This document shows, one piece after another, positions 1 to 8,846 of a stretch of 64,000 bases of DNA; the stretch's first letter is position 1; each line of letters starts with the position of its first letter. The position numbers and the translations under genes were made by a program. Below the pieces are notes generated by a model, which was not told the DNA's origin, did not search any database, and saw only the letters and a list, made by a program, of their open reading frames with translations. Origin of the DNA: Nothopassalora personata (lineage: Eukaryota; Ascomycota; Dothideomycetes; Mycosphaerellales; Mycosphaerellaceae); assembly GCA_033816765.1 (NCBI GenBank), contig CM066288.1, positions 1,736,001 through 1,800,000 of the forward strand, in the 5' to 3' direction.

Positions 1-1440
1 TCCTACTCTTAATAAAGATCGCGTAGTAGTAAGACGACTAGTGTATCGTATACTTAGCGTAGGCGCTAAGCGCGAGGGACGCTAAGGGATAGTATATAAA
101 GGAAAACCTTATATACTACGGAGACGCGATCGTAGTACCTAGGGATTACGCAATTAGGTCGCATCTAATTCGTATGCACTACGACGACGTCCTCGCGGGT
201 TACTTTAGAAGGACTAAGACTAAAGAGCTGTTGCGACGTAATTATTAGTAGGACTCACTTAGCACGGACGTAAAACAATACGTCTAAGCCTATAGAACCT
301 ACTAGGGTTCGAAGGCGAGGCGCTATCGACCCTACGGCGAGCTATAACCGCTTCCTAGACCGGAGCGACCGTAGTAGGAAATCACTATGGATTTTATTAC
401 GGACCTACCTCTAAGTACGCGAGCCGGTTGCGTGTATAATGCGATCCTAGTAATAGTCGATCGCTACTCAAAAATGAGCTTATACATCCCGACGACGAAG
501 ACTTACATAGCCGTAGAGCTTACGAGGCTCCTACGAGACGAAGTCGTGCGATACTATAGTGTCCCGTTAGGTATAGTAAGCGACCGAGGTCCGGTCTTTA
601 CTAGTCAGTTTTAGAGTAACTTCTACTTCGAGGCGCGTGTAAAGCGTAAGCTATCCACGGCCTTTTACCCTTAGACTAACGGCTAAACTAAGAGGGTAAA
701 CTAAACCCTCGAACAATACCTTCGTTATTACTATAGTAACAATTAAACTAAGTAGGCTAAGTAGCTTATAGTTACTAAATTCGCAGCTAATAACAGCATC
801 TACCTAACACTACGGATAAGTCCGTTCGAAATAGCGTACGGTTAGCGACCTAAGATTGCCCCTATACTAACTAGATCTCGAGACGAGACCTAGGGGGGGA
901 TGTACTAGTAGCGGTAACAGCTACGAGTCGCATACGAAAACTACGCGCTACACTCGAGGAGCGATAGAAGGCTATAGTAGAAAGCTAGGCTCGCTACTAT
1001 AATAAGACCTACTAAGCTAAGACCTACCGCGTAGGTAACTTAGTCCTATTATTAACGAAGAACCTTAAGTTAGCAGTGCTAAAGAAGAAGATAGGTCCGA
1101 AGTTTATCGGCCTATACCGCATTACGGACGCTATCGGTTCGTAGGCGTACCGCCTAGCGCTACTAGCCGACTTAAGGCTCTATAACGTCTTCTATGTCTC
1201 TCTCCTCGAGCCGTATATCGGTAGCGATAAGGATGGACCCGTACCCCCTCTAGCTAATAAGGACGGAGAGTATAAGGTAGAGGCAGTGCTAGATAGGCGT
1301 AAGCGTAAGGGTAAGCTATAGTATCTAGTCTAGTAGAAGGACTAGCTAGAGGAGTATAATAGCTAGGAACCGGCGGAGGGCCTCGCGAATACGGATCGCA
1401 TAGTAGCCGACTATAAGGCGTTAAGGAGAAGCAAATAAGA
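1..1440 (+). pseudogene. Ty3/Gypsy chromovirus pol remnant (integrase and chromodomain)
   Basis: This is the 3' part of a retrotransposon polyprotein. Reading along the plus strand there is the end of an H2C2 zinc-binding integrase region (about 150-350). The integrase core follows, open from 387 to 614 and recognisable by its MDFITDLP start, an IVDRYSK motif and a SDRG-type motif. It continues past a TAG into the usual region rich in Thr, Asn and Gln. A C-terminal chromodomain-like segment lies at about 1270-1420. The integrase plus chromodomain order is that of chromoviruses. Many Gln and Trp codons are now TAG or TAA, so no product can be made. Reverse transcriptase and RNase H would lie before the window. 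Confidence 0.85.
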
Positions 1441-1689
1441 CTAGTACTAGAGCATAAACAAAACTTTTCTTAACTATAAACAAAACAAAAGCTAAAGAGT
1501 AGCGCGCCTACTAGGGGCTACGTAGAGTAGTAGTAGGCGAGGAGCCCGCGAGCAGCGTGTGAGGCGAGCGCCTTAGTTGTCGTTACGTAGTAACTTAGGT
1601 AAGAATACCTAGTCGGCGGCGGTAGTATCGATGTTCTACGCCTATAGGAACTAGGACTACGGTTAGTAGGGTACACGTAGGCGAGGAAC

Positions 1690-2518
1690 ATGCGACTTAC
1701 GGCGCGGCCGAGTTTGAATAGCCCATTAAGGGCGCGGTTCTACTCCTACTAGAGCGCGAGGGCTTCGGCGGCGGGGGCGGCGGTAGTAGTAGCGGCGGCG
1801 GCGGAGGCACGCATACGGGTCTCCCCGGCACGCTTATGCTTATAGGCATTAAACTGCCTAATAGCCTATAGGAAGGGTTAGCCGAAGCATAGGGGACGCA
1901 CTAGAGCCCTCCCCCGCGAGTAGTAGTCGACTCGTACGAGCGAAGTAGCGACTTACCTCCTTAATGTCGTTACCTAGCTAGGCACATAGGCGGATCTACT
2001 CTACTAGCTCCTACTGCTAGAGGTCTATAGGCGCCTAGCTTATTATAGCCGTAAGGAAGTCGCGCTAGGACCGCGCGGCGCGTAGGCGGCTTACTAGCGA
2101 GGCGATAGCGTAGCTAGTGTTAGGCACGTAGCTATGTTTACTACGCCTACAGCGGCTACACTTCTTTAGGAGCTCGCCGGTAGTGACACTATTACAGTTA
2201 TCGGCCTCGTCTAGTAAGTAGTTAGTATACGAATCGTAGGCAACGCGCGTAGAGACTTACCCCTAACAAAGTACGGGAGGTACCGCATGCACATGTTAAT
2301 TCTCTACGAGAGCTTAGTAGCTAGCGAGGGCGTTAGTAGCTACGAGGGTAATACTAGTCGCTTACGACTACTAGGCGTTCTAGGGGCGTCGCGTACTAGA
2401 GCCGCCTAGCGGCGCTCGTCTTCTACGACGCTAGTAGTACTATCGCTACTAGTGCTACTAGAGGAGGCGGAGCGGCTAGAGAATAGCGGCGAGGAGGGCA
2501 CGGTAGACATAATAATAA
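1690..2518 (-). pseudogene. Decayed antisense ORF, Ser-rich with CxxC motif
   Basis: On the minus strand a coding-like frame begins at an ATG near 2518. It has a serine-rich N-terminus (MSTVPSSPLFSSRS...), then a Cys-x-x-Cys cluster followed by basic residues (near 2150), then helical-looking sequence. The frame shifts near 1870 and ends near 1690. Interruptions are TAG codons where Trp or Gln would fit, as in the neighbouring transposon frames. I do not recognise the family. It could be a gag-like or accessory ORF of the element, or a captured gene. It faces the chromovirus pol remnant tail to tail. Confidence 0.5.
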
Positions 2519-2949
2519 TAATGATACTAGCGAGGCGCTTACGATAATAGTACGGTGCGGGTACGTAGTAGTGGTATAGCGAAGGTAATAAGCTAGGGAG
2601 CGTACTAAGAAAGGGCTAGGTTAGGCTAGAGTTTTATGCCCCTAACTAGCTACGTCGGCATAGTAACTAAGCCTTACTTACCTACACCTACATAACGACA
2701 CGCACGTAACCCGTATATAGGCCGTATAGCAACTATAGTTCTAGAAGTACATAGGAGCCTCTACGTAGCAACTAGCGAGCTAAGGATAGCTCGCACGGGA
2801 GGGGAGGCAATTGTAAGGGGCAGCCTAGTAGCTAACCCCTACATGTAGCCTTACGTGTAACATACGGTCGCGACCGGCTACTAAGCCGCACGTAACACGC
2901 ATAAGTACACCTTGCGACGCGCGATGCGTCTTAAATAAAAGGTAAGAAT

Positions 2950-3960
2950 TAGTTCATCTACGACTAGTAGGTCGTAGGCGTGCTATACATTGCGACATCC
3001 CTTTAATAGTAGCCTTAGTACCCTCGCCCTACTAGTGTTCGATAGTTTAATTGCCCTTACTTAAGGTGTACTAGAAGGCCTTATCGAACGTAAGTAGATT
3101 ACTAGTAAGTCGCTCTCGGACTCGTAGATAGGCATCGGCTAGTATAGGCGTCTTAACGCCCTAATTAGATCGTACGCGATTTAGTACCCTACTACCGTAA
3201 TGTATTACTCTAACGTATTAAGTAAATATAGAGAACTTCGTCTTCGCTATAGGCTCTATATAGTACTAGATAACCCGCCGAGAGTAGACGTTAATACAAG
3301 CGTAGATCTATATCTTAAAGCGCTCGTATTTTAGAAAGGTATCGATTAACTAGACGTCGTTAGGACCTTCTACTTTTAGCCTCGTATACCGCGGTATTAT
3401 AGGGTCTCGTATTAAAGAATTACGAGAGACAAAAGAGACAGGGTTAATCGCACGAGCGAGTGTCCTAATACGGTCGCTAATAAAGTTAGCGAGTCTAGTC
3501 TACGAGTCTATAGACACCGAGTCTATCCTACCGTCTAATAATATAATAACTCTTACGTAGCTCTCTTACTAGCTTACGATAGCCCTAGTCTTAGTAATAG
3601 CTACTGCTTATAACTTCCTAAAGGACTCGCTGTATCTTAGGCTCTATAGCTAGAGCTTATTCTTTACTAAGACTACGCTTTAATCTAATACCTCTTCGTA
3701 GCTCTTAATACTAGCGAAGGGTAAGGTCGAATCTATCGAGGCGGAGGATAGTATAAGACTTGCTATCGTCGAGGCTATATTTCTAGAATAGTTCCTCAAC
3801 TCGCTAGCGTAGCTCGGCCTAGCGAGCCTAATTATAAGCCTAATTATCCTCGCGAGTCCCTCGCTACTCTACGAGTCGCTAGCGGAGGGTCCGTTCGCTA
3901 ATTCGAATACCGTAGAGATTAAAGAGGTTGTCTCGAATAGCTGCCTATATAAATTCAGCG
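2950..3960 (-). pseudogene. Decayed DDE integrase-type transposase
   Basis: The minus-strand frame resembles the fungal integrase-core proteins that have an 'IDAYSR' motif, an 'SDRG.E' motif and an 'NQRIESWW' motif. Here these read INVYSR (about 3281-3312), SNWGVKT-like (about 3140-3180) and N-stop-TIEH-stop-stop (about 3030-3062). Both catalytic Asp positions have become Asn (GAC to AAC, the G-to-A half of RIP), and Trp and Gln positions are stops. The Glu is kept. The N-terminal part extends to about 3960. Family assignment is from memory of the motifs, not from a search. It lies on the same strand as the CxxC ORF, so the two could belong to one element. Confidence 0.6.
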
Positions 3961-4050
3961 GTAGTCTATAGCTCGATATCGATACGAAAGGGCTCTAGAT
4001 CGATCGCTAGACATGGCATTGTATAAAGCAATGTAGCGAGTGTGCTGTTA

Positions 4051-4090
4051 GACAAATAGCGAGTCTATAAGACAAATAGCGAGTCTATAA
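4051..4090. repeat. Tandem duplication of a 20-bp unit
   Basis: Two identical copies of GACAAATAGCGAGTCTATAA stand head to tail (4051-4070 and 4071-4090), right at the edge of the RIP-mutated block. They may mark the transposon boundary or a repair scar. Confidence 0.9.
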
Positions 4091-4265
4091 TAATGAGGAT
4101 TGAGGATTGCGAATTTTGAATGCGGGTATTTGCCGGTTTTGTAAGCCTAGGCCACTGTCCCAAGCCCCTGTTGCAGATCAGACAAACGCCGATCCCCTGC
4201 CGCTTCCGGACCGAGCGACCTTGGCAACAACATTCGCGGAAGGAGCTTTGGACAGCAGCATCGCA

Positions 4266-4300
4266 GCTTCTTCTTCTCCTTCTCCTTCTCCTTCTCCTTT
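4266..4300. repeat. CTT/TCC pyrimidine microsatellite
   Basis: An interrupted CTTCTT / TCCTTC run lies upstream of the permease start. If read in the permease frame it would give a run of about eleven leucines, which argues that this stretch is 5' untranslated. Confidence 0.85.
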
Positions 4301-4383
4301 CACACGAGGACGATGCTGTTCTTGGACTCTCCGTATGGGAATGGCGGAGGAGCATAGCATACACCTTGCATGTCTACAATAGC

Positions 4384-6225
4384 ATGCCTCACCCTCCTCC
4401 CACCCATCATGCGGGCCCAATGACGCAGCTCCGACCACCACCACCACCACGCGACTCTCTCGAACTCGCCAGTCTCGCCAGCTCCAACGAACATGGCCGC
4501 AACTCGACCGAATCATCAGCCTCGGGCGTCCCCTCGTCGCGAAAGCTCTCCTTCGAGGATCCAGCGCCCTACTCCGCCGCCAGCACCCGACCAGCACGAG
4601 GCGGCAGATCCTACTCGGTCAGCAGCGCGTTCGACTTCAACAGCTCTTTGTTCCCCCTGTCAGCCTCGGGACCCGGCTACACCAGTCTAGGAACGCCGAG
4701 CGACCCCCACCTCGACCTTGGAGCGCAGGGCTTGGAGAGGAACAAGAGCTTGACATATCTCAATGGCTTGTCGCTGGTGGTGGGCTTGATCATCGGGAGT
4801 GGCATTTTCTCCTCGCCCGCGAGTGTCAATAGCAACGCCGGCTCGCCGGGCGCCGCGTTGGTCGTGTGGGTGATATCGGGCGTGCTGGCTTGGACGGGTG
4901 CTGCGAGTTATGCGGAGCTGGGGGGCGCCATTCCGCTCAATGGCGGCGCGCAGGTTTACTTGAGCAAGATCTTTGGCGAGTGGGCAGGGTTTTTGTTCAC
5001 ATGGTCTGCCGTCACGGTGTTGAAGCCTGGCTCTGCGGCAATCATCGCCATCATATTTGGGGAGTACCTGGTGCGAGCCATCATTGGTGCGGATGCGGCA
5101 GACGCAAGTTCTTGGATCAATAAGGGCGTGGCAGTGCTAGGACTGCTGGTGGTGACGGCGATCAACTGTGTCTCGACGAGGCTTGGGACGAGAAGTGCAG
5201 ACTTCTTTATGTTCTTCAAGTTCGCAGCACTCCTCGCAGTCACGATAGCGGGCATCATCGTCGCCATCACCGGGTTGGCATACCACAAAGAAGCCCTATC
5301 AGACCACTGGAAGACCACATCCTGGTTTGAAGGCACGTCCATGTCCTCGTCGAAGTGGGCCGTCGCCCTATATGCCGGACTCTGGGCCTATGATGGCTGG
5401 GACAACACCAACTACGTCGTCGGCGAAATGAAGAATCCCTCCCGCGACCTCCCAAAGGTCATCCACACGGCCCTTCCCGTCGTCGTCATATCCTACATTC
5501 TGGCGAACCTAGCCTACATCTTCGTCCTCACACCCACCATCATCAACTCCTCCAACACTGTAGCAGTCGCCTTTAGCAGCACAGTTCTCGGACCTCTAGG
5601 CTCCCTCCTTCTGGCCCTTGCAGTATCAGCATCCTGCTTCGGCTCCCTCAACGCCACCACTTTCACAGCCGGTCGCCTCGTCTACAGTGCCGGCAAGGAA
5701 GGTTACATTCCCGAAGTCTTCGGCGCCATCGGATTCTCGGACTCCTCACAGCGCATGCGCCTGCCTCGGCGAAGTGCACAAGCAAAGAAAATGACCAGCT
5801 TCTTCGCAGATGAGCAAGGTTTCTTCTACACGCCTATCTACGCCATGGCTCTGAATGCGGTTCTTACCATGATATACATCATCATTGGCGATTTTACGAC
5901 TCTTACGACATTTTACGGCGTGGCGTCGTATCTGTTCTACTTCGCCGCCGTAGTAGGTCTCATTGTGCTGAGAGTCAAAGAGCCGGAGTTGGAGAGACCG
6001 TATCGGTGTTGGATTGTTACCCCGGTCATCTTTTGCTGTGTCAGTCTGTTCTTGCTCAGCAGAGCGGTTTTTGCGAAGCCGCTGCAGGCATTAGTGGTTG
6101 TTGCATTTATTGCTGTCGGGTTCCCGCTTTATTGGTGGCGGGTTGGGAGTATGAGGAAGAATGGGAGGAGAGCGGAGGAAGCAGAGGGATGGTGGAAGTT
6201 TTGGAAGCGGTGGGGAAGGAAGTAG
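4384..6225 (+). CDS. LAT-type amino-acid permease
   Basis: A 613-residue membrane transporter of the APC superfamily, L-type (LAT) branch, expected to carry neutral amino acids at the plasma membrane. After a disordered Pro/Ser-rich N-terminus of about 120 residues there are about twelve hydrophobic helices. The first carries the family signature GLIIGSGIFSSP, the APC substrate-binding loop. A WAYDGWDN motif sits near the middle helices, as in LAT transporters. The gene has no introns. The frame is open from 4120, but that extension reads through the pyrimidine repeat as poly-Leu, so I chose the ATG at 4384; 4420 is another candidate. It sits only 0.3 kb from the RIP block yet is intact. Confidence 0.9.
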   Translation: MPHPPPTHHAGPMTQLRPPPPPRDSLELASLASSNEHGRNSTESSASGVPSSRKLSFEDPAPYSAASTRPARGGRSYSVSSAFDFNSSLFPLSASGPGYTSLGTPSDPHLDLGAQGLERNKSLTYLNGLSLVVGLIIGSGIFSSPASVNSNAGSPGAALVVWVISGVLAWTGAASYAELGGAIPLNGGAQVYLSKIFGEWAGFLFTWSAVTVLKPGSAAIIAIIFGEYLVRAIIGADAADASSWINKGVAVLGLLVVTAINCVSTRLGTRSADFFMFFKFAALLAVTIAGIIVAITGLAYHKEALSDHWKTTSWFEGTSMSSSKWAVALYAGLWAYDGWDNTNYVVGEMKNPSRDLPKVIHTALPVVVISYILANLAYIFVLTPTIINSSNTVAVAFSSTVLGPLGSLLLALAVSASCFGSLNATTFTAGRLVYSAGKEGYIPEVFGAIGFSDSSQRMRLPRRSAQAKKMTSFFADEQGFFYTPIYAMALNAVLTMIYIIIGDFTTLTTFYGVASYLFYFAAVVGLIVLRVKEPELERPYRCWIVTPVIFCCVSLFLLSRAVFAKPLQALVVVAFIAVGFPLYWWRVGSMRKNGRRAEEAEGWWKFWKRWGRK

Positions 6226-6668
6226 AGAGTCGGTAGAGGATTCATAAATTTGTTCTTGCTGGTTTAGGTTCTTTCCAACCACGACCCAACTATCTCAATA
6301 ACGACTTCTTGAGGTACCCCAGACCCGCGATCATCACCTGGCAGACTTAGGTCCCAACGCAGATTATCACCCTGTCGTTTTCACCCGCTCTTCCTTCAAC
6401 AAGACCTGGATACTTTTGTCCATCCGTCCTCCATCCCTTCCCACCCTCCGCCACCGCCAAGTTCGGACGCGGCTCATACCTCCTCCCCTCAGCCAGCATC
6501 CTCTCCTCATTATACCTCCACGCCTGCCACGCCTCCCACGACTCCCACACTGCCGTCGGCTTTCGTCTGCACCAAAAAAAATAAAATAAAAACAATGGGC
6601 AAATTGTCACGTGAAAAATCCGCTTTGCCTCATTGCTCGCGAACGTGGACCTCTATAATGCGGTGCTT
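6226..6668. other. Intergenic, no gene seen
   Basis: This is the 3' flank of the permease and of the minus-strand gene that ends at 6669. Short open frames on the minus strand look like low-complexity shadows. I see no RNA gene or repeat. Confidence 0.5.
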
Positions 6669-7058
6669 CTAGCGTTTCCTCCATGATTTCTCCGTCGACG
6701 AGGCGGTCTCTACGTGGGGGTTTGGGTGCTGTGGCCCGGATTGTCGGGGTGAGGGCTTCGAGGGGGATGGTGGAGATTCTGATGGGATTGATTGGTGGAT
6801 TTGGCGGTGGAAGAAGTCGACGGTGGTGTGGGGATTGAGGAAGATGGGGATGGAGGTGGAGGTGGAGGTTGTGCCGTTGGCGGAGAATTTTAGGGTTATG
6901 AGGAGGAGTTTCTTTGATGTTGTTATAGGTGGGGGAGGTGTGGTGCTGGTGGTGTTTTTGAAGGATGGTGGGACTGGGTTTTCGGACTGAGGATACTGGT
7001 TGGGGTCTTCTGAGAGTGATTGTGGTCTCTGGAAGTAGGGGCCTTGGAGAAGTTTCAT
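6669..7058 (-). CDS. Possible third member of the PY-motif cluster
   Basis: A 130-residue minus-strand frame starting MKLLQGPYF. Its middle part, KKLLLITLKFSANG followed by IPIFLNPHTTVDF, resembles KKITLHFRLSDG...YLHIRPETTF of the gene at 8262-8846. The region before it has a PPPP stretch where the relatives have PPPPY or PPSY. The C-terminus is low-complexity Pro/Ser and lacks the rest of the domain, so the copy is truncated, frameshifted, or spliced to an exon I cannot place. The overlapping frame 6607-7206 is also open and either could be the shadow. Confidence 0.35.
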   Translation of the reverse strand: MKLLQGPYFQRPQSLSEDPNQYPQSENPVPPSFKNTTSTTPPPPITTSKKLLLITLKFSANGTTSTSTSIPIFLNPHTTVDFFHRQIHQSIPSESPPSPSKPSPRQSGPQHPNPHVETASSTEKSWRKR

Positions 7059-7326
7059 GGTGATGGCTTCGGGGTGCGTTTTGTCTCGCTGCCTGAGGGG
7101 AGAGAAAAGTGGTGCCCGGGAATTCTTCCAAGCGATTTTTATATCCTGAGCGAGAACTGGTTGACCCACCAGCTCCGATAATGGCCTCTGGCTCCGAAGA
7201 TGACACGTTCCTTCCCCAGGACTAAGACTTCTTCGGATTTTTCGGGGATCGGCCGCGATACAGTTCGATGAATGTTTCGATGACTTTGGCTGGGACCGTC
7301 GAGCTTCCTCTCTTAGCTTTCCGCAC

Positions 7327-7851
7327 TCATCCATGATGCTCGCGGTACACTTCCACGAAAAGCAAAAGCTCGGCATCTGAGCCTTCAGGCTGCGGCTGTG
7401 AAGACCGATCCAGCATGAGGGTCCTTGCTTCGGGCCAGAAAAGGTCATCGACCAGGCGTGACGAGCTCCTTTCATCATTCTCCCTCAACCATGCCATGTG
7501 CCATGGGTCTTGGTCCGATCCGAGCCAGTACGCAGCGGTGGAGAGGACATGGGATTTCAGCTGCCGCTTATATGTAATTCGCTGTGTCAATCTGATATGG
7601 ACACGGGCGGTCCTTTCTGATCGGTCGTCTCTCATGCGCAGTTGGATTAGGACTTGATCTGGGCGGCGCTCTAGGCAAAAGGGCTGAGATCGACCCCTTA
7701 CGGCTTCCTCGTAAGATGGTGGTGGCGACGATGAGCTGAATCTTGATGTGTTCTCGTACGATGGCGGTGTATCCGGCCGAGCACTGGTGGTGGTGTGTGA
7801 GAATTTGCGGTTTCTAGTGGTGAACAAGCATGTCCAAAGGAAGTCTGTCAT
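7327..7851 (-). CDS. Hypothetical PY-motif protein
   Basis: 174 residues, function unknown. Near the N-terminus are TPPSYE and PPPSYEEAV, PPxY motifs of the kind bound by WW domains such as those of Rsp5-type ubiquitin ligases. The rest is a basic beta-rich domain (IQLRMRDDRSERTARVHIRL) that aligns by eye with the protein encoded at 8262-8846. The frame is open from 7884, but the ATG at 7851 gives an N-terminus matching the relative's length. It lies between two relatives on the same strand, which suggests tandem duplication. No signal peptide or membrane segment is seen. Confidence 0.6.
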   Translation of the reverse strand: MTDFLWTCLFTTRNRKFSHTTTSARPDTPPSYENTSRFSSSSPPPSYEEAVRGRSQPFCLERRPDQVLIQLRMRDDRSERTARVHIRLTQRITYKRQLKSHVLSTAAYWLGSDQDPWHMAWLRENDERSSSRLVDDLFWPEARTLMLDRSSQPQPEGSDAELLLFVEVYREHHG

Positions 7852-8261
7852 GATCCTCGTCGTTAGCAGTTGGTAGTAAATCAAGGCAGGTGGCTAATGA
7901 GGTCAAGAAGAAGGACACGCTTTGAGGGCTTTTACCTTCAGCTGACCACATCTATATAGTCATCGTGCTGATCTCGCCCGCCTGGATGTTTCACATACTG
8001 ACCAGCCAAGACCAGCGTTGTGATGAGCTCGACGCGTCAAAATATTATGCCAAGAGCGAGGATTTAGCTGATTGGAATAACACTACCGCGAAGTCGCTCA
8101 GAGGCAAATGGTTGATGCGGTAAAGAGAAAGATACATCTTCACAACTTTTAGCTTCTGCCGACTACGTCTGGTGATAACCTCGGTTCCGGTCGCTGGATG
8201 TTTTCACACATCGCCAACCCTCTTCTTCCCTCGGCGACATTTCTAGCGCCTTCATCACGTT

Positions 8262-8846
8262 CTAAGTACTCCCTAGCATCACCTGTTCCACATACATCCT
8301 TGGCGGTGGCAAATACCGTCCAACAGCAAGCAGCCTGGCCTCGTTATACTGATGCGAGCGGATAAACCTCTCCACTTCATGCTCAGCCACTGGCTTTCGA
8401 TATCCCCACCAGCCCTGCGAGATCCCAACCAACAACGAAGGCTCTCGATCCTCCAGCCAAGCCGCCCTAAAGCGCGGCCAAGATTCTTGGTCAATCACCA
8501 GCATCAACTCCTCCGCACTGGTCGTGTCCCATAGATCCCAAGTGAAAGTGTCATCGCCACTTGCAAGGCCGGTCTCCAGGATGCGCTGCTTGACCTTGGA
8601 TTGCAGGGTCAAAAAGGTGGTTTCTGGCCGGATGTGAAGGTATGATTTAACCCAATGAGCTTCGTCACCATCGCTTAATCTGAAGTGGAGGGTGATCTTC
8701 TTCTCGAGTGCCGACGAGGATGAAGCGGGGTTGTGAAAAGAGCGGAGGGCGTTGGAGTATGGAGGGGGCGGATCAGGTTTGAAGACTTTGCTGGTATGTA
8801 CTGAAGGAACGGTCCTTTTGAAGAACGAGCTGAAGGTCAGAGACAT
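8262..8846 (-). CDS. Hypothetical PY-motif protein
   Basis: 194 residues, no introns, function unknown. The N-terminus has a PPPPYSNA motif (about residues 27-34). A domain beginning KKITLHFRLSDGDEAHWVK is shared with the genes at 7327 and, in part, 6669. The C-terminal half is rich in Trp and Arg (WDLWDTTSAEELMLV). It appears cytosolic, with no signal peptide or membrane helix. The PY motif suggests an adaptor for a WW-domain protein, but this is inference from the motif alone. It is the best preserved of the three cluster members. Confidence 0.65.
   Translation of the reverse strand: MSLTFSSFFKRTVPSVHTSKVFKPDPPPPYSNALRSFHNPASSSSALEKKITLHFRLSDGDEAHWVKSYLHIRPETTFLTLQSKVKQRILETGLASGDDTFTWDLWDTTSAEELMLVIDQESWPRFRAAWLEDREPSLLVGISQGWWGYRKPVAEHEVERFIRSHQYNEARLLAVGRYLPPPRMYVEQVMLGST

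Larger units (their letters stand above)
1..4090. repeat. RIP-mutated transposon block
   Basis: The whole stretch has very few CA and TG dinucleotides and very many TA, while CG stays common. Recognisable transposon frames on both strands carry TAG or TAA exactly where glutamine or tryptophan is expected. This is the pattern left by RIP acting on CpA (C to T on either strand). It starts before the window and stops abruptly near 4090, where normal composition resumes upstream of the permease gene. I could not identify long terminal repeats by eye. Segments 1440-1690 and 2520-2950 hold no frame I recognise. Confidence 0.85.

Noticed and set aside
4120..4383. Longer permease start giving 701 residues
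   Set aside because: The added N-terminus reads through a pyrimidine microsatellite as poly-Leu and lies at the border of the RIP block; the downstream ATG at 4384 is more likely.
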